A stretch of 64,000 bases of DNA from Flavobacteriaceae bacterium (GCA_031277535.1 JAITMD010000019.1:124001-188000); one strand, 5' to 3'. Positions 9,559 to 19,814 are shown, numbered from the stretch's first letter. The notes: generated by a model not told the origin, from the letters alone. Numbers and translations: made by a program.

Positions 9559-10746
9559 TTACTTGTTGTTTGTTGCTGTTGTTTTTGTAAGCTTATAAGC
9601 TATAAAAACAAATGGAATACTTCCACTCATAACTAACACAGTTGTAAGCAAGGCTGTCTGTGTAAATAAAGATACAAGAGCACTGGAAATAAAGCACATT
9701 CCTAATTGAATAGTGTTTTGCAATGCTGCTGCTTTTCCTGAGTTGTGAGGAAATAGTTTTAACGCTTCTGATACTACTACAGGGTAACAGGCTCCATTAA
9801 CTAATGCCATTAAACAAAATGGAAGTAATAAAGATGTTAAACTTGGAGTAGTGAAAATAGCTAAAATGGCTAATGTAAGAACTGATATAGCAAATAATAT
9901 CAGAAAGTAAGGGACTAATATTGTACCTTTTATTTTGGTAGATAGTGTTCTATAACCAAAACCACCAATTAAAAATGCTATTGTTTGTGGTACAAAACTG
10001 AATCCTATTTCACTTTCATTATATCCCATTTCTTTTAAGAAAAAAGGAGAACCTGTTAACCATGCGAAAAAGGCAGCAGAACAAAAAGCATAAATCAAGA
10101 CATTTCCTACATAGGGTTTGGATTGTAATATAGAAAAGTAAGAAATAGACGTATTTACTTTTTTAGCTGAATCGTCTGTAGTCTTTTTATTGTCTTTAAG
10201 GGTTAGGGTATATAACATTAGACCTATCGCAATAATTGCCAATGTTATAAAAATAGAACGCCATCCCCAGTGGTTTAATAGATAAACACCTACTAAAGGA
10301 GCTAAGGCAGGAGATAAAGCTACTAAGGGCATGATAGAAGCAAACACACGGTTGGTTTCTTCAGAAGGATATCTTTCAATTACTAAAGCTTGCCAACTTA
10401 CTGCGGCAGCACAGACTCCAATGGCTTGTATCAATCGCAAGATTAAAAAAGCAGTAACGCTACTGGTAAAGTAAATAAGAAGTGAGGATGCTGTGAAAAT
10501 GCTTAGTCCTATAAGGATTGTTTTTGGTTTGCCTATTTTGTCTGAAATAGGTCCCCAAATTAGTTGAGCTATAGCATAACCTGCTAAAAAAAGACTTAAG
10601 GTAGCACTGATGTTGCTTTTGCTTGTATTTAAGTCTATACGCATTTGATCAAATGCAGGGAGATACATATCTGTTGCAAGAAAACCAATAATACTTAAGC
10701 CTGTGAGGTAAATTAAAAAAGAATATTTATTATTTGCTTTGTCCAT
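9559..10746 (-). CDS. Bcr/CflA-type MFS drug-resistance transporter
   Basis: This 395-residue protein has about 12 hydrophobic segments. The opening stretch FLATDMYLPAFDQMRIDL is the N-terminal signature of the Bcr/CflA (DHA1) branch of the major facilitator superfamily. AQLIWGPISDKIGKPKTI is the MFS motif A loop between helices 2 and 3. These inner-membrane proton antiporters export drugs such as bicyclomycin, chloramphenicol or sulfonamides; the substrate here is unknown. The upstream region carries a -7 box on the minus strand, so it is probably transcribed alone. Confidence 0.9.
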   Translation of the reverse strand: MDKANNKYSFLIYLTGLSIIGFLATDMYLPAFDQMRIDLNTSKSNISATLSLFLAGYAIAQLIWGPISDKIGKPKTILIGLSIFTASSLLIYFTSSVTAFLILRLIQAIGVCAAAVSWQALVIERYPSEETNRVFASIMPLVALSPALAPLVGVYLLNHWGWRSIFITLAIIAIGLMLYTLTLKDNKKTTDDSAKKVNTSISYFSILQSKPYVGNVLIYAFCSAAFFAWLTGSPFFLKEMGYNESEIGFSFVPQTIAFLIGGFGYRTLSTKIKGTILVPYFLILFAISVLTLAILAIFTTPSLTSLLLPFCLMALVNGACYPVVVSEALKLFPHNSGKAAALQNTIQLGMCFISSALVSLFTQTALLTTVLVMSGSIPFVFIAYKLTKTTATNNK

Positions 10747-10769
10747 AATTGTTGTTTTATTATAGTGAG

Positions 10770-10777
10770 CAAAAATA
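10770..10777 (-). promoter_or_regulatory. -7 promoter box of the MFS gene
   Basis: On the minus strand this reads TATTTTTG, ending 23 bases before the ATG of the exporter. Confidence 0.5.
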
Positions 10778-10837
10778 AATATTCTTTTTGGGTATACTCT
10801 TTACATATGTTGATGTAAACGTGGTATTCTTTGTTAT

Positions 10838-12043
10838 TTAGAATAGAGTAATGAATATATTTAGAATAAGTGCATTTAAGATGTCAATAAAGAAAGCACC
10901 AACCATAGGAATGATTAAGAACGCTTTGTAAGAAGGACCAAATCTGTTCGTTACAGCCTGTATATTAGCAACAGCAGTAGCAGTAGCTCCAAGTCCAAAA
11001 CCACAGTGACCTGCACTTAAAACAATTGCATCATAGTCTTTTCCCATCATTCGATAAGTAATGTTTGCTGCAAAAAACAACATCATTATAACTTGAATTA
11101 ATAAGATTAAAAGGATTGGTAATGCTAAGTCGATAACTAACCATAATTTTAAAGACATTAAAGCACAAGCTAAAAATATAGAAAGACCTATGTTTCCTAA
11201 GATATCAATTGATTCATTATTTACTTTTTGTTTGAAACCGTGAGTTAAAGTGTTGCGTATAATAACCCCTACAAACAAACACCATACAAAAGTAGGTAGT
11301 TTAAAACTGAATTGACTGTTCCAATCGTATAGCCAGTGACCAACAGTTAGACATACAGCTAACATGGCTACTGTAGTTAATAGTGTATGGTAATTAACCT
11401 TACTTTTCGTGTTTTTTTCTTCGTTTGTATCATGCGTTTCTGATTGTTCAGCAATTTCTTCTGGCGTAAGTTCTTTGTAATTGTTTTTCTTTAGTAATCT
11501 GTATGCTAAAGGACCTCCAATAGTTCCTCCAAAGATAAGTCCAAAAGTAGCACATGCCATTCCAATTTCTTTGGCTCCAGGAAGTGGATTTCCACTTAAT
11601 GCAAATTGATCTGCCCATGCACCAGCAGTTCCATGACCACCAGTAAGTGTGATAGAACCCGCTATTAATCCAAATCGTAAATCTAATCCTAAAAGCTTTG
11701 CAAGTAAAACTCCAAGCGTGTTTTGAAAACAAATAAAGATTGCAGCTACCACTAAGAAGATGATTAATGCTTTTCCTCCTTTTAATAATTTGGAAAAATC
11801 AGCATTTAAGCCAATGGAAGAAAAGAAGATATACATCATGCTTTGTTGAATGCCTTCGTTGAAAGTAAGTTCTTTTCCTGCAAAAGAATATAGTCCCCAT
11901 GAAATTAAAGCAACAAGGAAACCACCAACTACAGGTTCGGGAATATTATATTTTTGAAAGAAATTGACTTTTCCAACTATAAAATGTCCCAAGAAAAGGA
12001 CAAAACACGCAATCATTAGCGTTTCATAAATTTCGAAATTCAT
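10838..12043 (-). CDS. gltS: GltS-family sodium/glutamate symporter
   Basis: This 401-residue membrane protein is the ESS-family symporter that takes up glutamate with sodium. It has about ten or more hydrophobic helices arranged in two halves. The motifs GSITLTGGHGTAGAWADQF (first half) and LSAGHCGFGLGATATAVAN (second half) are the two inverted-repeat substrate loops of GltS. The charged EEIAEQSETHDTNEEKNTKSK stretch near the middle is the cytoplasmic linker. The exporter gene lies 91 bases downstream on the same strand with no hairpin seen between, but each can have its own promoter. Confidence 0.9.
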   Translation of the reverse strand: MNFEIYETLMIACFVLFLGHFIVGKVNFFQKYNIPEPVVGGFLVALISWGLYSFAGKELTFNEGIQQSMMYIFFSSIGLNADFSKLLKGGKALIIFLVVAAIFICFQNTLGVLLAKLLGLDLRFGLIAGSITLTGGHGTAGAWADQFALSGNPLPGAKEIGMACATFGLIFGGTIGGPLAYRLLKKNNYKELTPEEIAEQSETHDTNEEKNTKSKVNYHTLLTTVAMLAVCLTVGHWLYDWNSQFSFKLPTFVWCLFVGVIIRNTLTHGFKQKVNNESIDILGNIGLSIFLACALMSLKLWLVIDLALPILLILLIQVIMMLFFAANITYRMMGKDYDAIVLSAGHCGFGLGATATAVANIQAVTNRFGPSYKAFLIIPMVGAFFIDILNALILNIFITLF

Positions 12044-12391
12044 AAGGCTTGTACTGTTATAATGTGATATAAATAAAATGTATAAAACAAATAGGAACTA
12101 ATCTTATAAAAGAGTAGTAATGTATTGTCAAGTTATATATTAAGAGAATATTATAGCTTTACTATTGTTAGTATACACTTTTAAAATATATGCAATAATA
12201 ATACCTTTTTTGCTTTTAAGATTAAAAAACTAACCCTTAATTTGGATATCGTTGTGGCTAAGAGGGATACAAGAAGGGGCTGTAGGTAGATTATTAGCGT
12301 AATTTAGCTATAAAATTAAGTAGGTTGATGGGATTTTGAGGAAGTAACAGATTTAGGATAAAAAAAGGACATTTTATGTTTTGAGTTAATA
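12044..12391. other. Gene-free stretch between gltS and guaA
   Basis: About 350 bases separate the divergent gltS and guaA genes. The only clear signal is the guaA promoter at its right end (12379-12409). I found no purine riboswitch-like fold and no open frame worth calling. Confidence 0.5.
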
Positions 12392-12409
12392 ATGAAATGG
12401 CTATTTTTG
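12379..12409 (+). promoter_or_regulatory. guaA promoter (TTTTG-N18-TATTTTTG)
   Basis: TTTTG at 12379-12383 and TATTTTTG at 12402-12409 are separated by 18 bases and match the Bacteroidota -33/-7 consensus closely. Transcription should start about 12413-12416, at the guaA ATG itself, and downstream of the more distal in-frame ATG at 12392. Confidence 0.6.
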
Positions 12410-12412
12410 TGC

Positions 12413-13939
12413 ATGCAACACAATGTACTTATTTTAGATTTTGGTTCGCAATATACACAGCTTATTGCGAGAAGAGTTCGAGAATTAAATATTTTCTGCG
12501 AAATCTTACCTTATAATGATATGCCAAAAGATTTGACTGAATATAAAGCAGTTATCTTATCTGGTAGTCCTTATTCTGTGCGTTCGGAAGAAGCACTTCA
12601 TCCTGATTTGTCGAATATCAAAGGAAAAATGCCATTATTAGCAGTTTGTTATGGTGCGCAGTATTTAGCTCATTTCTTTGGAGGTGAGGTAGCTCCATCT
12701 GATACTCGTGAATATGGTAGAGCTAATCTTGATTTTATAGCAGAAGATGCTTTCTTTAAAGATATTCCTCAAAATAGTCAAGTTTGGATGAGCCACAGTG
12801 ATACAATTAAAGTATTGCCTACTAATGGAGTTTTATTAGCAAGCACAAAAGATGTTCAAAATGCTGCTTATAAAGTAGAAGGAGAACAAACTTATGCTAT
12901 ACAATTCCACCCAGAGGTTTATCACTCAACAGATGGTACGCAATTATTAAAAAACTTTTTAGTTGATATCGCTGGAGTACAACAAGATTTTACACCATCT
13001 GCTTTTGTTGAAGATACAATTGCTGATTTAAGAAATAAAGTTGGGGAAGAAAAAGTAGTATTAGCTTTGTCTGGAGGAGTTGATTCAACAGTAGCAGCCG
13101 TTTTATTACACAAAGCTATTGGAGATAAACTTCACTGTATTTTTGTTAATAACGGATTATTGCGTAAGAATGAGTTCCAAAATGTATTAGAACAATACAA
13201 TGGAATGGGATTAAACGTAAAAGGAGTAGATGCAACAGATCGTTTTATGGATGCATTGGCAGGTTTGTCTGATCCAGAACAAAAGCGAAAAGCAATTGGT
13301 AGAGTGTTTATCGAAGTATTTGACGATGAAGCAAAACTAATTGATGATGCTACTTTCTTAGGACAAGGAACTATTTATCCAGATGTGATAGAATCTATAT
13401 CTGTAAAAGGACCATCTGCTACAATTAAATCTCATCATAATGTGGGGGGATTACCTGACTTTATGAAATTGAAGATTGTAGAACCATTGCGTATGTTGTT
13501 TAAAGATGAAGTACGTAGAGTAGGAGCTTCTTTAGGAATAGATCCAGAATTATTAGGAAGACATCCTTTCCCTGGTCCAGGTTTAGCTATTCGTATCTTA
13601 GGAGATATAACACAAGAGAAAGTAAGATTGTTACAAGAAGTTGATGCAATTTTCATTCAAGGATTAAAAGATCACGGTCTTTATAATGATGTTTGGCAAG
13701 CAGGAGTTATCTTGTTACCAGTAAACAGTGTAGGAGTTATGGGTGATGAACGTACTTATGAAAAAGTAGTAGCACTAAGAGCTGTAGCTTCAACAGATGG
13801 TATGACTGCAGATTGGGTACACTTACCTTATGAATTCTTGATGGAGATTTCTAATAAAATCATCAATAGAGTAAAAGGGGTGAATAGAGTTGTATACGAT
13901 ATCAGTTCAAAACCACCTGCAACTATTGAGTGGGAATAA
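12413..13939 (+). CDS. guaA: GMP synthase (glutamine-hydrolysing)
   Basis: The enzyme converts XMP to GMP using ATP and glutamine. The N-terminal class I amidotransferase has its cysteine in [14 protein letters not shown] (near residue 79) and the His-Glu pair in QFHPEVYHS. The PP-loop ATP pyrophosphatase motif [14 protein letters not shown] follows near 220, then the C-terminal dimerisation domain with [17 protein letters not shown] chose the start at [13 protein letters not shown], the family's usual N-terminus, giving 508 residues. A further in-frame ATG at 12392 lies inside the predicted promoter. The transcript may be leaderless. A terminator follows at 13953. Confidence 0.96.
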   Translation: MQHNVLILDFGSQYTQLIARRVRELNIFCEILPYNDMPKDLTEYKAVILSGSPYSVRSEEALHPDLSNIKGKMPLLAVCYGAQYLAHFFGGEVAPSDTREYGRANLDFIAEDAFFKDIPQNSQVWMSHSDTIKVLPTNGVLLASTKDVQNAAYKVEGEQTYAIQFHPEVYHSTDGTQLLKNFLVDIAGVQQDFTPSAFVEDTIADLRNKVGEEKVVLALSGGVDSTVAAVLLHKAIGDKLHCIFVNNGLLRKNEFQNVLEQYNGMGLNVKGVDATDRFMDALAGLSDPEQKRKAIGRVFIEVFDDEAKLIDDATFLGQGTIYPDVIESISVKGPSATIKSHHNVGGLPDFMKLKIVEPLRMLFKDEVRRVGASLGIDPELLGRHPFPGPGLAIRILGDITQEKVRLLQEVDAIFIQGLKDHGLYNDVWQAGVILLPVNSVGVMGDERTYEKVVALRAVASTDGMTADWVHLPYEFLMEISNKIINRVKGVNRVVYDISSKPPATIEWE

Positions 13940-13952
13940 TAATAAAAAAATC

Positions 13953-13990
13953 AATAAGTCGCTGTGAAATTTTACAGCGACTTATTAGTT
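13953..13990 (+). terminator. Terminator between guaA and the LysM gene
   Basis: AATAAGTCGCTGT and ACAGCGACTTATT pair around a loop of about 8 nt. The T run after it is weak (AGTTTTA), so some readthrough into the LysM gene at 14009 is possible. Confidence 0.7.
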
Positions 13991-14008
13991 TTATAATATA
14001 TTTGTTAG

Positions 14009-16087
14009 ATGAAAAAGAAGATTATAATAGCCTTGGCGGCTTTCTTAGTGAGTGTAAGTTACAGTGTCGCACAGGAAGGACTTGTGCAATACAAAGTGAA
14101 TAAAGGTGATACAGTAAGTAAAATAGCACGTGAATATGGTGTGTCTGTTGCAGATGTATTAAATTACAATCCAGATGCTAAAAATGGGATAAAAGAAGGA
14201 GGAGTACTTTCTATTCCTACTAAAGCTTTTTTGGCAAAGGATAAAAAATCATCATCAAGTACGCAGCAAAATAAGGCAAATAATACTTCGTCATCTGCAA
14301 GTGGAAAAACATATACTATAAAATCTAAAGATACCCTATATGGTATCAGTAAGGAATTCAAAGTATCTGTTGATAATTTACATAAGTGGAATCCAGACTT
14401 GAAAGATTCAGATTTGAAAGTTGGTACAGTGATTAATCTATCAGCACCAGCTAAGAGTAGTACTGAATCAACAAAAAAAGAGAATCCAAAACAAACTACT
14501 GATTCTTCAGTTAAAGAAATAAAAACAACTGCAGAATCTTATATTACAATTGAAGTAGAGCCTAAGCAAACGCTATATGCTATTGCATCAAAATATAATA
14601 CTACAGTAAAGAAGATACAAGAATTGAATCCAGATATAACTGCGGATTTAAGTATTGGACAACAAATTAAAGTTCCTGTTAGTGGTAGTACAAAAGGAAA
14701 TAGCAGTACAGCAAAAACAGAGACTAAAAAGAATGGTGTAATTCCTACCTCTATTATTGTAGAGCCTAAGCAAACTTTATATAGCATTTCTAAGGAGTAT
14801 GGTGTGTCTGTTGATGATTTGATTCGCGCTAATCCAGAAGTGATTGAAAAAGGAGTGGTAGTAGGAATGGAATTACTACTGTCAAAAGGGAAAGGAACTA
14901 CTGAAGCTGTGGGAGAAGTAAAACCACCAGTGACAAATAATGTATCTGAGAATAAACCTGATAAAGAAGTAGTTGTAGAAGAAGAAAAGTCAACTCCTTT
15001 TATTGTTGACAAAACACCAGGTTATACTGATTTAACACGTACATTAGATAAGTCTAAGAGAAAAGAGTTGACATTGCTGTTACCTTTTAATATTAATCGT
15101 GTAGGAGATAATGTAGATACAAAGGTTAAGAATGATCCCTTTTTGAATATGACTCTTGATTTTTATTCAGGGGCTCTATTAGCTATTGAACAAGCAAATA
15201 AATTAGGTTTGGAACTGACAGTGAACGTTTATGATTCGGATGAGTCAAAAAATTCATCATCAGTAAGTAGTCTTTTTAAGGAGAAAGACTTTAGTAAAAC
15301 AGATGTAATTATAGGTCCGTTTTTTCAAAATAATGTGGATCAGGCTGTAAAGGCATTACCAAATAAAAAGATTGTTTTGGTATCTCCTTTGTCAAATGAA
15401 AAAGCAAGTCCATCGAGTCAATTAGTGCAAACTATGCCTTATGGAGATGTGTTGAGAAAGACATTTATTGAATATTTCTTACGTCAAAATGCTAAAATCA
15501 CTGTAATAGTAGATGATAAGAAAGCATCAACGAAGAAGTTTATGTCTTCCTATTTTCCAAATATAAAAGTAATATCTACTTCAGCAATTAATGATGTTGA
15601 TAGAACTTTGACTTCGGGGTCTAAGAATGTATTTATTATAGACTCCAATAGCATTGTGTCAACAACACATTTAATTACAAAATTAAAAGGTAGAGTTAGA
15701 GATTATGATATTCAAGTTGCCTCTTTTGATAAAAGTGAAGCTTTTGACTATGGGGAGATTTCAATTGAGTCATTAGTCGCTTTGAAATATACTTTCCCTT
15801 CTGTAACGAGAGAAACAGAATCGCAGACAGAAAGTTTATTTGCTCAAGAGTTTAAATCAAAATATAATATCACACCTAATCGATTTGCGACAAGAGGGTA
15901 CGATGTAACACTTGATGTTATTCTTCGTATGTTCCAAGAAGGAAATTTTATTAGTACGTTAGGACAAAAAACACAAGAAACAGAGAATAAGTTTATCTTT
16001 GGTAAAAACACAGAAGGAACAATTAGAAACTCAGGAATTTATATTCTTCAATATAATGATGATTTAACCGTAAAAGTATTAGAATAA
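14009..16087 (+). CDS. LysM-repeat exported protein with a periplasmic-binding-like C-terminal domain
   Basis: A signal peptide (about residues 1-21, KKKIIIALAAFLVSVSYSVA) is followed by four LysM domains at roughly 25-72, 99-146, 177-222 and 248-293, separated by Ser/Thr/Lys-rich linkers. LysM modules bind peptidoglycan. The C-terminal half (about 340-690) resembles type 1 periplasmic-binding proteins, with LLLPFN, VIIGPFFQNNVDQA and FATRGYDVTLDVILRM in the places seen in branched-chain amino-acid receptor-like proteins. An envelope role is likely but the ligand is unknown. Its TAA stop overlaps the ATG of the OsmC gene by one base, implying translational coupling. Confidence 0.85.
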   Translation: MKKKIIIALAAFLVSVSYSVAQEGLVQYKVNKGDTVSKIAREYGVSVADVLNYNPDAKNGIKEGGVLSIPTKAFLAKDKKSSSSTQQNKANNTSSSASGKTYTIKSKDTLYGISKEFKVSVDNLHKWNPDLKDSDLKVGTVINLSAPAKSSTESTKKENPKQTTDSSVKEIKTTAESYITIEVEPKQTLYAIASKYNTTVKKIQELNPDITADLSIGQQIKVPVSGSTKGNSSTAKTETKKNGVIPTSIIVEPKQTLYSISKEYGVSVDDLIRANPEVIEKGVVVGMELLLSKGKGTTEAVGEVKPPVTNNVSENKPDKEVVVEEEKSTPFIVDKTPGYTDLTRTLDKSKRKELTLLLPFNINRVGDNVDTKVKNDPFLNMTLDFYSGALLAIEQANKLGLELTVNVYDSDESKNSSSVSSLFKEKDFSKTDVIIGPFFQNNVDQAVKALPNKKIVLVSPLSNEKASPSSQLVQTMPYGDVLRKTFIEYFLRQNAKITVIVDDKKASTKKFMSSYFPNIKVISTSAINDVDRTLTSGSKNVFIIDSNSIVSTTHLITKLKGRVRDYDIQVASFDKSEAFDYGEISIESLVALKYTFPSVTRETESQTESLFAQEFKSKYNITPNRFATRGYDVTLDVILRMFQEGNFISTLGQKTQETENKFIFGKNTEGTIRNSGIYILQYNDDLTVKVLE

Positions 16088-16488
16088 TGTTGTCAAAAGT
16101 TACATATTTAGGCGAGTTGCGTACAACGTCGACTCATTTACAATCAGGAGAACAAATCATAACTGATGCTCCAGTAGATAATCATGGAAAAGGTCAAGCA
16201 TTTTCTCCAACAGATATGGTTACAAATGCAGCTGCATCTTGTGCAATGACTATTATGGGGATAAAGGCGAATGAGTTAAATATTGATTTAGTAGGGTCTA
16301 CTGCAGAAGTGTATAAAGAAATGCAAGCAGATCCAAGACGTATAAAAAAGATTACAATTAACTTTAAAATGAAAAGTGATGCAGATGCAAAACAACGCAT
16401 TATATTAGAGCGTGTAGCTATGCATTGTCCAGTATTCATGAGTTTACATCCTGAATTGGAGAAAGAAGTAACTTTTGAATGGTTATAA
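16087..16488 (+). CDS. OsmC/Ohr-family protein
   Basis: This 133-residue protein belongs to the OsmC superfamily, thiol-dependent peroxidases that reduce organic hydroperoxides. The two conserved cysteines lie in TNAAASCAMTIMGI (near residue 56) and RVAMHCPVFMSLHPE (near 118), the expected pair. It begins at the last base of the LysM gene stop and ends directly before the DUF3820 gene, so the three form one tight unit. Confidence 0.88.
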   Translation: MLSKVTYLGELRTTSTHLQSGEQIITDAPVDNHGKGQAFSPTDMVTNAAASCAMTIMGIKANELNIDLVGSTAEVYKEMQADPRRIKKITINFKMKSDADAKQRIILERVAMHCPVFMSLHPELEKEVTFEWL

Positions 16489-16716
16489 ATGATTGATAAC
16501 GAAAAGTATTTGATTGAGTTAGCTCATACCAAAATGCCTTTTGGAAAGTATCAGGGATATTATTTGATTGATTTACCTGAGTATTATGTCGTTTGGTATC
16601 ATAATAAAGGCTTTCCTACAGGGAAATTAGGAGAACAGTTAGCATTGATTTATGAATTGAAATTAAATGGATTAGAACCCTTAATTCGAAACATAAAGAA
16701 TAACTATAAACGTTAG
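16489..16716 (+). CDS. DUF3820 small protein
   Basis: This 75-residue protein contains MPFGKYQGYYLIDLPEYYV followed by a short helical region, the core of the DUF3820 family of small bacterial proteins. Its biochemical role is not established. It starts on the base after the OsmC stop and is followed by a strong terminator, so it is the last gene of the LysM-OsmC unit. Confidence 0.82.
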   Translation: MIDNEKYLIELAHTKMPFGKYQGYYLIDLPEYYVVWYHNKGFPTGKLGEQLALIYELKLNGLEPLIRNIKNNYKR

Positions 16717-16730
16717 TAACAAAAAAATAG

Positions 16731-16770
16731 AAGAGCCTTGATAAACAAAATTATCAAGGCTCTTTCTTTT
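16731..16770. terminator. Bidirectional terminator between convergent genes
   Basis: AAGAGCCTTGATAA pairs with TTATCAAGGCTCTT across a loop of about 6 nt and is followed by TCTTTT; it separates the DUF3820 gene from the minus-strand FUSC gene. Confidence 0.87.
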
Positions 16771-16774
16771 ATAC

Positions 16775-19057
16775 TTAAGATAATATTTTCTTTTTGAGGT
16801 TTAGTAATCTGCTATTATCTTCCATTTGTTGACGTTTTTCGGCTAGTGATTTACTGATTTTAAATATCTTTTCAGATAAATTAGATAACCAAATTAGTTG
16901 CTCAATAACCATTACTGATTCTTCCATCATACTTTTGATTTGCACATCATCAGAGTAGGTTTTCTTTAATTCGTACTCTCGTATTCCTTTTAAATATGAT
17001 AAACTAACATTGTACCAATTTTCTTCTTCCTGTGTTAGTAATTCTTCATTTTCTATTTCGCCATCTAATAATTTTGTAGCAGTAGATAGATTTCTAATTG
17101 TATAATCCATTACAACATTAAATGCATTGGAAGCTTTTGTTGTAGTATGGGATTGTACATAGGTACCAATTGATGCCGCAGTAGATAAAAATGTATGGTT
17201 TAATACGGCTAATTCATAAATTTCGGCACGAAACATTTGTTTTGATTTAGGTTCTTGAATCATACGTTGAAAAGAAGCCATTAGATTTCCAATCTCAATG
17301 AAAGCATATTTACGTGCTAATTTGTAAGGTAAGGTTACCTTACCTTTTTCATTGTAGTACAATGTAATTTCTTTTGCATAAGTAGTATTGGCTTTTAAAG
17401 ACTTAGAAAGATGTGTTTTTACATTTAAAAACTCCCAAGAAGGCCATAATAAATAGTTTGCTCCAAAAGCTAATAATGCTCCAATTAAAGTGTCAATTAC
17501 TCTATAGATTAATAAATCCATGAAATTAGGAGTTAAAATACCATAGATTAGTACAACGTACATTGTTATGAAGGTAACTCCTACCTTGTAATCTGTATGT
17601 GAGAACCAGTAACCAATAATCATTGTAAATACTGTTAGATAAGCAATTACAGTGGTATTGTCTATTACATAGAGCAATCCAAAAGCTAATAGCCCACCTA
17701 AAACAGTTCCTATTACACGTTCAAATGAACGTTGTTTGGTTAATCCAAAACCAGGTCGCATAATAACCACAATGGTTAATAGAATCCAGTAACCGTTTAA
17801 AAGATTAAAGGAATGACTTGAGATTTCTCCAATAATTAAACCAATAAGCATGGTAATTGTCAAACGTGTTGCGTGTCTGAAGATAGTAGAAGTAAAGTTC
17901 ATATTTTCACGCAAGGTTTCCCAACGGTAGTGAACAGGCGTTAAAAACTTCTCTAAATCTTTAAAGCGTTCTTCTACATCTGTATTAAAAGCTTTTTCAA
18001 TTAAAGTACGTTCTAAAGTATGAATTTTGTCAATCTGATTTTCTGCATAGTGTAATACATTAGAAAACATCAAAACAGCTTCCATCATATTACTTGACTT
18101 ACCTGTTTGCACGAATTGATTTAATCTGTCTTGTAGGTTGTTTAATTTCTGCGTTAGATTAACTACAGATTTATATTTTAATCCAATATTAAGTGCTTCT
18201 CCTAATCTGGATACAGAATCTGCCAGATCATAGGCTAAACTTTGGTAGTCGCGTATAATATCAGGTTCGTTTTCAAAAAGTTCTTGTAGTTTTTTATGAT
18301 CAAAAGAAGTAGATACTGCTATTTCTAAGATTTCAACTAAGGTAGAAAAGGCAACTAACAAACGACGGTTATTCGATGAGTTTCCTGTGTTTGCTTTATT
18401 TCGAACAAGGTATTCACGCATATTTTCGTGTACCTCATTTAGTTTGACTTGTATATTAAGCTGTTCTTCTACAATTTTATCTTTATTGGCATCTATATCC
18501 CAAAGTTGTCCTCTGTGTTTAAGATAATCAGCAGTTAAATTTAAACATTCTGATGTTTGTAGTACTCCATATCGACGAGGACGTACAAAATAGAAAAGCA
18601 AAGAGACTATTAGATATAGTAAACCTCCTAATAGAAGCATTAGACAATGTATCCATAGTTCATTTCCTGTATAATTGTGAGCCAGTCCTAAACAAACGGC
18701 TAATAGCCCTGTAAATGAAAGCATGTTTGCTCGATGTCCATATACAGAAATCATACTCAATGAGAATAGGATAAAAATGAATAAAGGATAGAAATACCAA
18801 TGGCCATTTGCTAAACATAAAGTAAGGGTGACAGCAGGGACAGTAAAAGCTCCTACTAACAAACCTATGGTTTTATCTTTTAAATTACTTGGAATATCAA
18901 CTGGAGCAGTTAACATAGCTCCAATAGCAGCAGCAAAAGCCCAATTGAATTCTTTATAAGGCAGTAATAATAAAAAAGGAATAACAGCCGAGATAGTGAT
19001 TTTTAATGAATCCCCTAAATGTGAGTTGTCGGTGTATTTTCTGGCTTGGCTTAGCAT
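16775..19057 (-). CDS. FUSC-family (YccS/YhfK-like) inner-membrane protein
   Basis: This 760-residue protein has the two-block layout of YccS-like proteins. A first group of membrane helices lies at about residues 18-160, then a long cytoplasmic helical region (about 165-390, rich in Asn/Glu/Lys), then a second membrane block (about 395-520) with RPGFGLTKQRSFERVIGTVLGG, and a helical C-terminal tail. The RPGFGLTKQR...R stretch and the following GTVLG are the conserved core of the FUSC domain, related to aromatic-acid efflux proteins such as AaeB. The transported substrate is unknown. It is a single gene, divergent from def. Confidence 0.88.
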   Translation of the reverse strand: MLSQARKYTDNSHLGDSLKITISAVIPFLLLLPYKEFNWAFAAAIGAMLTAPVDIPSNLKDKTIGLLVGAFTVPAVTLTLCLANGHWYFYPLFIFILFSLSMISVYGHRANMLSFTGLLAVCLGLAHNYTGNELWIHCLMLLLGGLLYLIVSLLFYFVRPRRYGVLQTSECLNLTADYLKHRGQLWDIDANKDKIVEEQLNIQVKLNEVHENMREYLVRNKANTGNSSNNRRLLVAFSTLVEILEIAVSTSFDHKKLQELFENEPDIIRDYQSLAYDLADSVSRLGEALNIGLKYKSVVNLTQKLNNLQDRLNQFVQTGKSSNMMEAVLMFSNVLHYAENQIDKIHTLERTLIEKAFNTDVEERFKDLEKFLTPVHYRWETLRENMNFTSTIFRHATRLTITMLIGLIIGEISSHSFNLLNGYWILLTIVVIMRPGFGLTKQRSFERVIGTVLGGLLAFGLLYVIDNTTVIAYLTVFTMIIGYWFSHTDYKVGVTFITMYVVLIYGILTPNFMDLLIYRVIDTLIGALLAFGANYLLWPSWEFLNVKTHLSKSLKANTTYAKEITLYYNEKGKVTLPYKLARKYAFIEIGNLMASFQRMIQEPKSKQMFRAEIYELAVLNHTFLSTAASIGTYVQSHTTTKASNAFNVVMDYTIRNLSTATKLLDGEIENEELLTQEEENWYNVSLSYLKGIREYELKKTYSDDVQIKSMMEESVMVIEQLIWLSNLSEKIFKISKSLAEKRQQMEDNSRLLNLKKKILS

Positions 19058-19176
19058 ATTGTTTAAAAGCTTGTTTAAATTGTGAGTTATGAATGAATAG
19101 CTTTTCGATGTAGCAAGATACTATTTTTAAAAAAGTAAAAATAGTATCAAGTGTTATTTATTACTTTATTTTTCAT

Positions 19177-19184
19177 TAATTTTG
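19177..19184 (+). promoter_or_regulatory. -7 promoter box of def
   Basis: TAATTTTG matches TAnnTTTG and ends 42 bases before the def ATG. Confidence 0.5.
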
Positions 19185-19226
19185 CGTTCCATTTTTGGTA
19201 TACAACAATATAGAAAATAAAAGATT

Positions 19227-19814
19227 ATGATATTATCAATAGTTGGTTATGGAGATCCTGTATTAAGAAAGGTTGGTGCAGATATAACCAAAGATTACCC
19301 CAACTTACCTGAATTGATTACAAATATGTATGAAACAATGGCTTTTGCACATGGTGTAGGTTTGGCTGCTCCACAAGTAGGATTGCCAATTCGATTATTT
19401 GTGGTTGATTGCGAGCCTTTTGCAGATATGGAAGGGAATACAGAGGAGGAAGCAGCAGTATTGAAAACATTTAAAAAAACGTTTATCAATGCTAAAATTG
19501 TGAAAGAAGAAGGAGAGGAATGGGCTTTTAATGAAGGTTGTTTAAGTATTCCAGATGTACATGAACCTGTTTATCGAAAGGAAAAGATTACAATTGAGTA
19601 CTTCGATGAGAATTTTGAAAAACACGTTGATGTAATTGATGGATTAGCAGCAAGAGTTATTCAACATGAATACGACCATATTGAAGGTGTGCTGTTTACA
19701 GATAAATTATCGACTTTAAAAAAGAAGTTAATTTCAAAGCGTTTGAATAATATTATGGAAGGTAAAATCTTTACTGACTATAAAATGAAGTTTGTTGGTA
19801 AAAAAGGCAGATAA
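19227..19814 (+). CDS. def: Peptide deformylase
   Basis: The enzyme removes the N-formyl group from new proteins using a metal ion. All three family motifs are present: GVGLAAPQVG (about residues 43-52), EGCLSIP (about 108-114, metal-binding Cys) and HEYDH (about 150-154, two metal-binding His and the catalytic Glu). At 195 residues it is slightly longer than E. coli Def, mostly through an insertion between motifs 1 and 2, which is usual in Bacteroidota. The DUF5606 gene follows 61 bases downstream in the same direction. Confidence 0.96.
   Translation: MILSIVGYGDPVLRKVGADITKDYPNLPELITNMYETMAFAHGVGLAAPQVGLPIRLFVVDCEPFADMEGNTEEEAAVLKTFKKTFINAKIVKEEGEEWAFNEGCLSIPDVHEPVYRKEKITIEYFDENFEKHVDVIDGLAARVIQHEYDHIEGVLFTDKLSTLKKKLISKRLNNIMEGKIFTDYKMKFVGKKGR

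Noticed and set aside
12392..12412. A longer guaA start at the upstream ATG
   Set aside because: It lies inside the predicted promoter and adds seven residues absent from the usual GuaA N-terminus.
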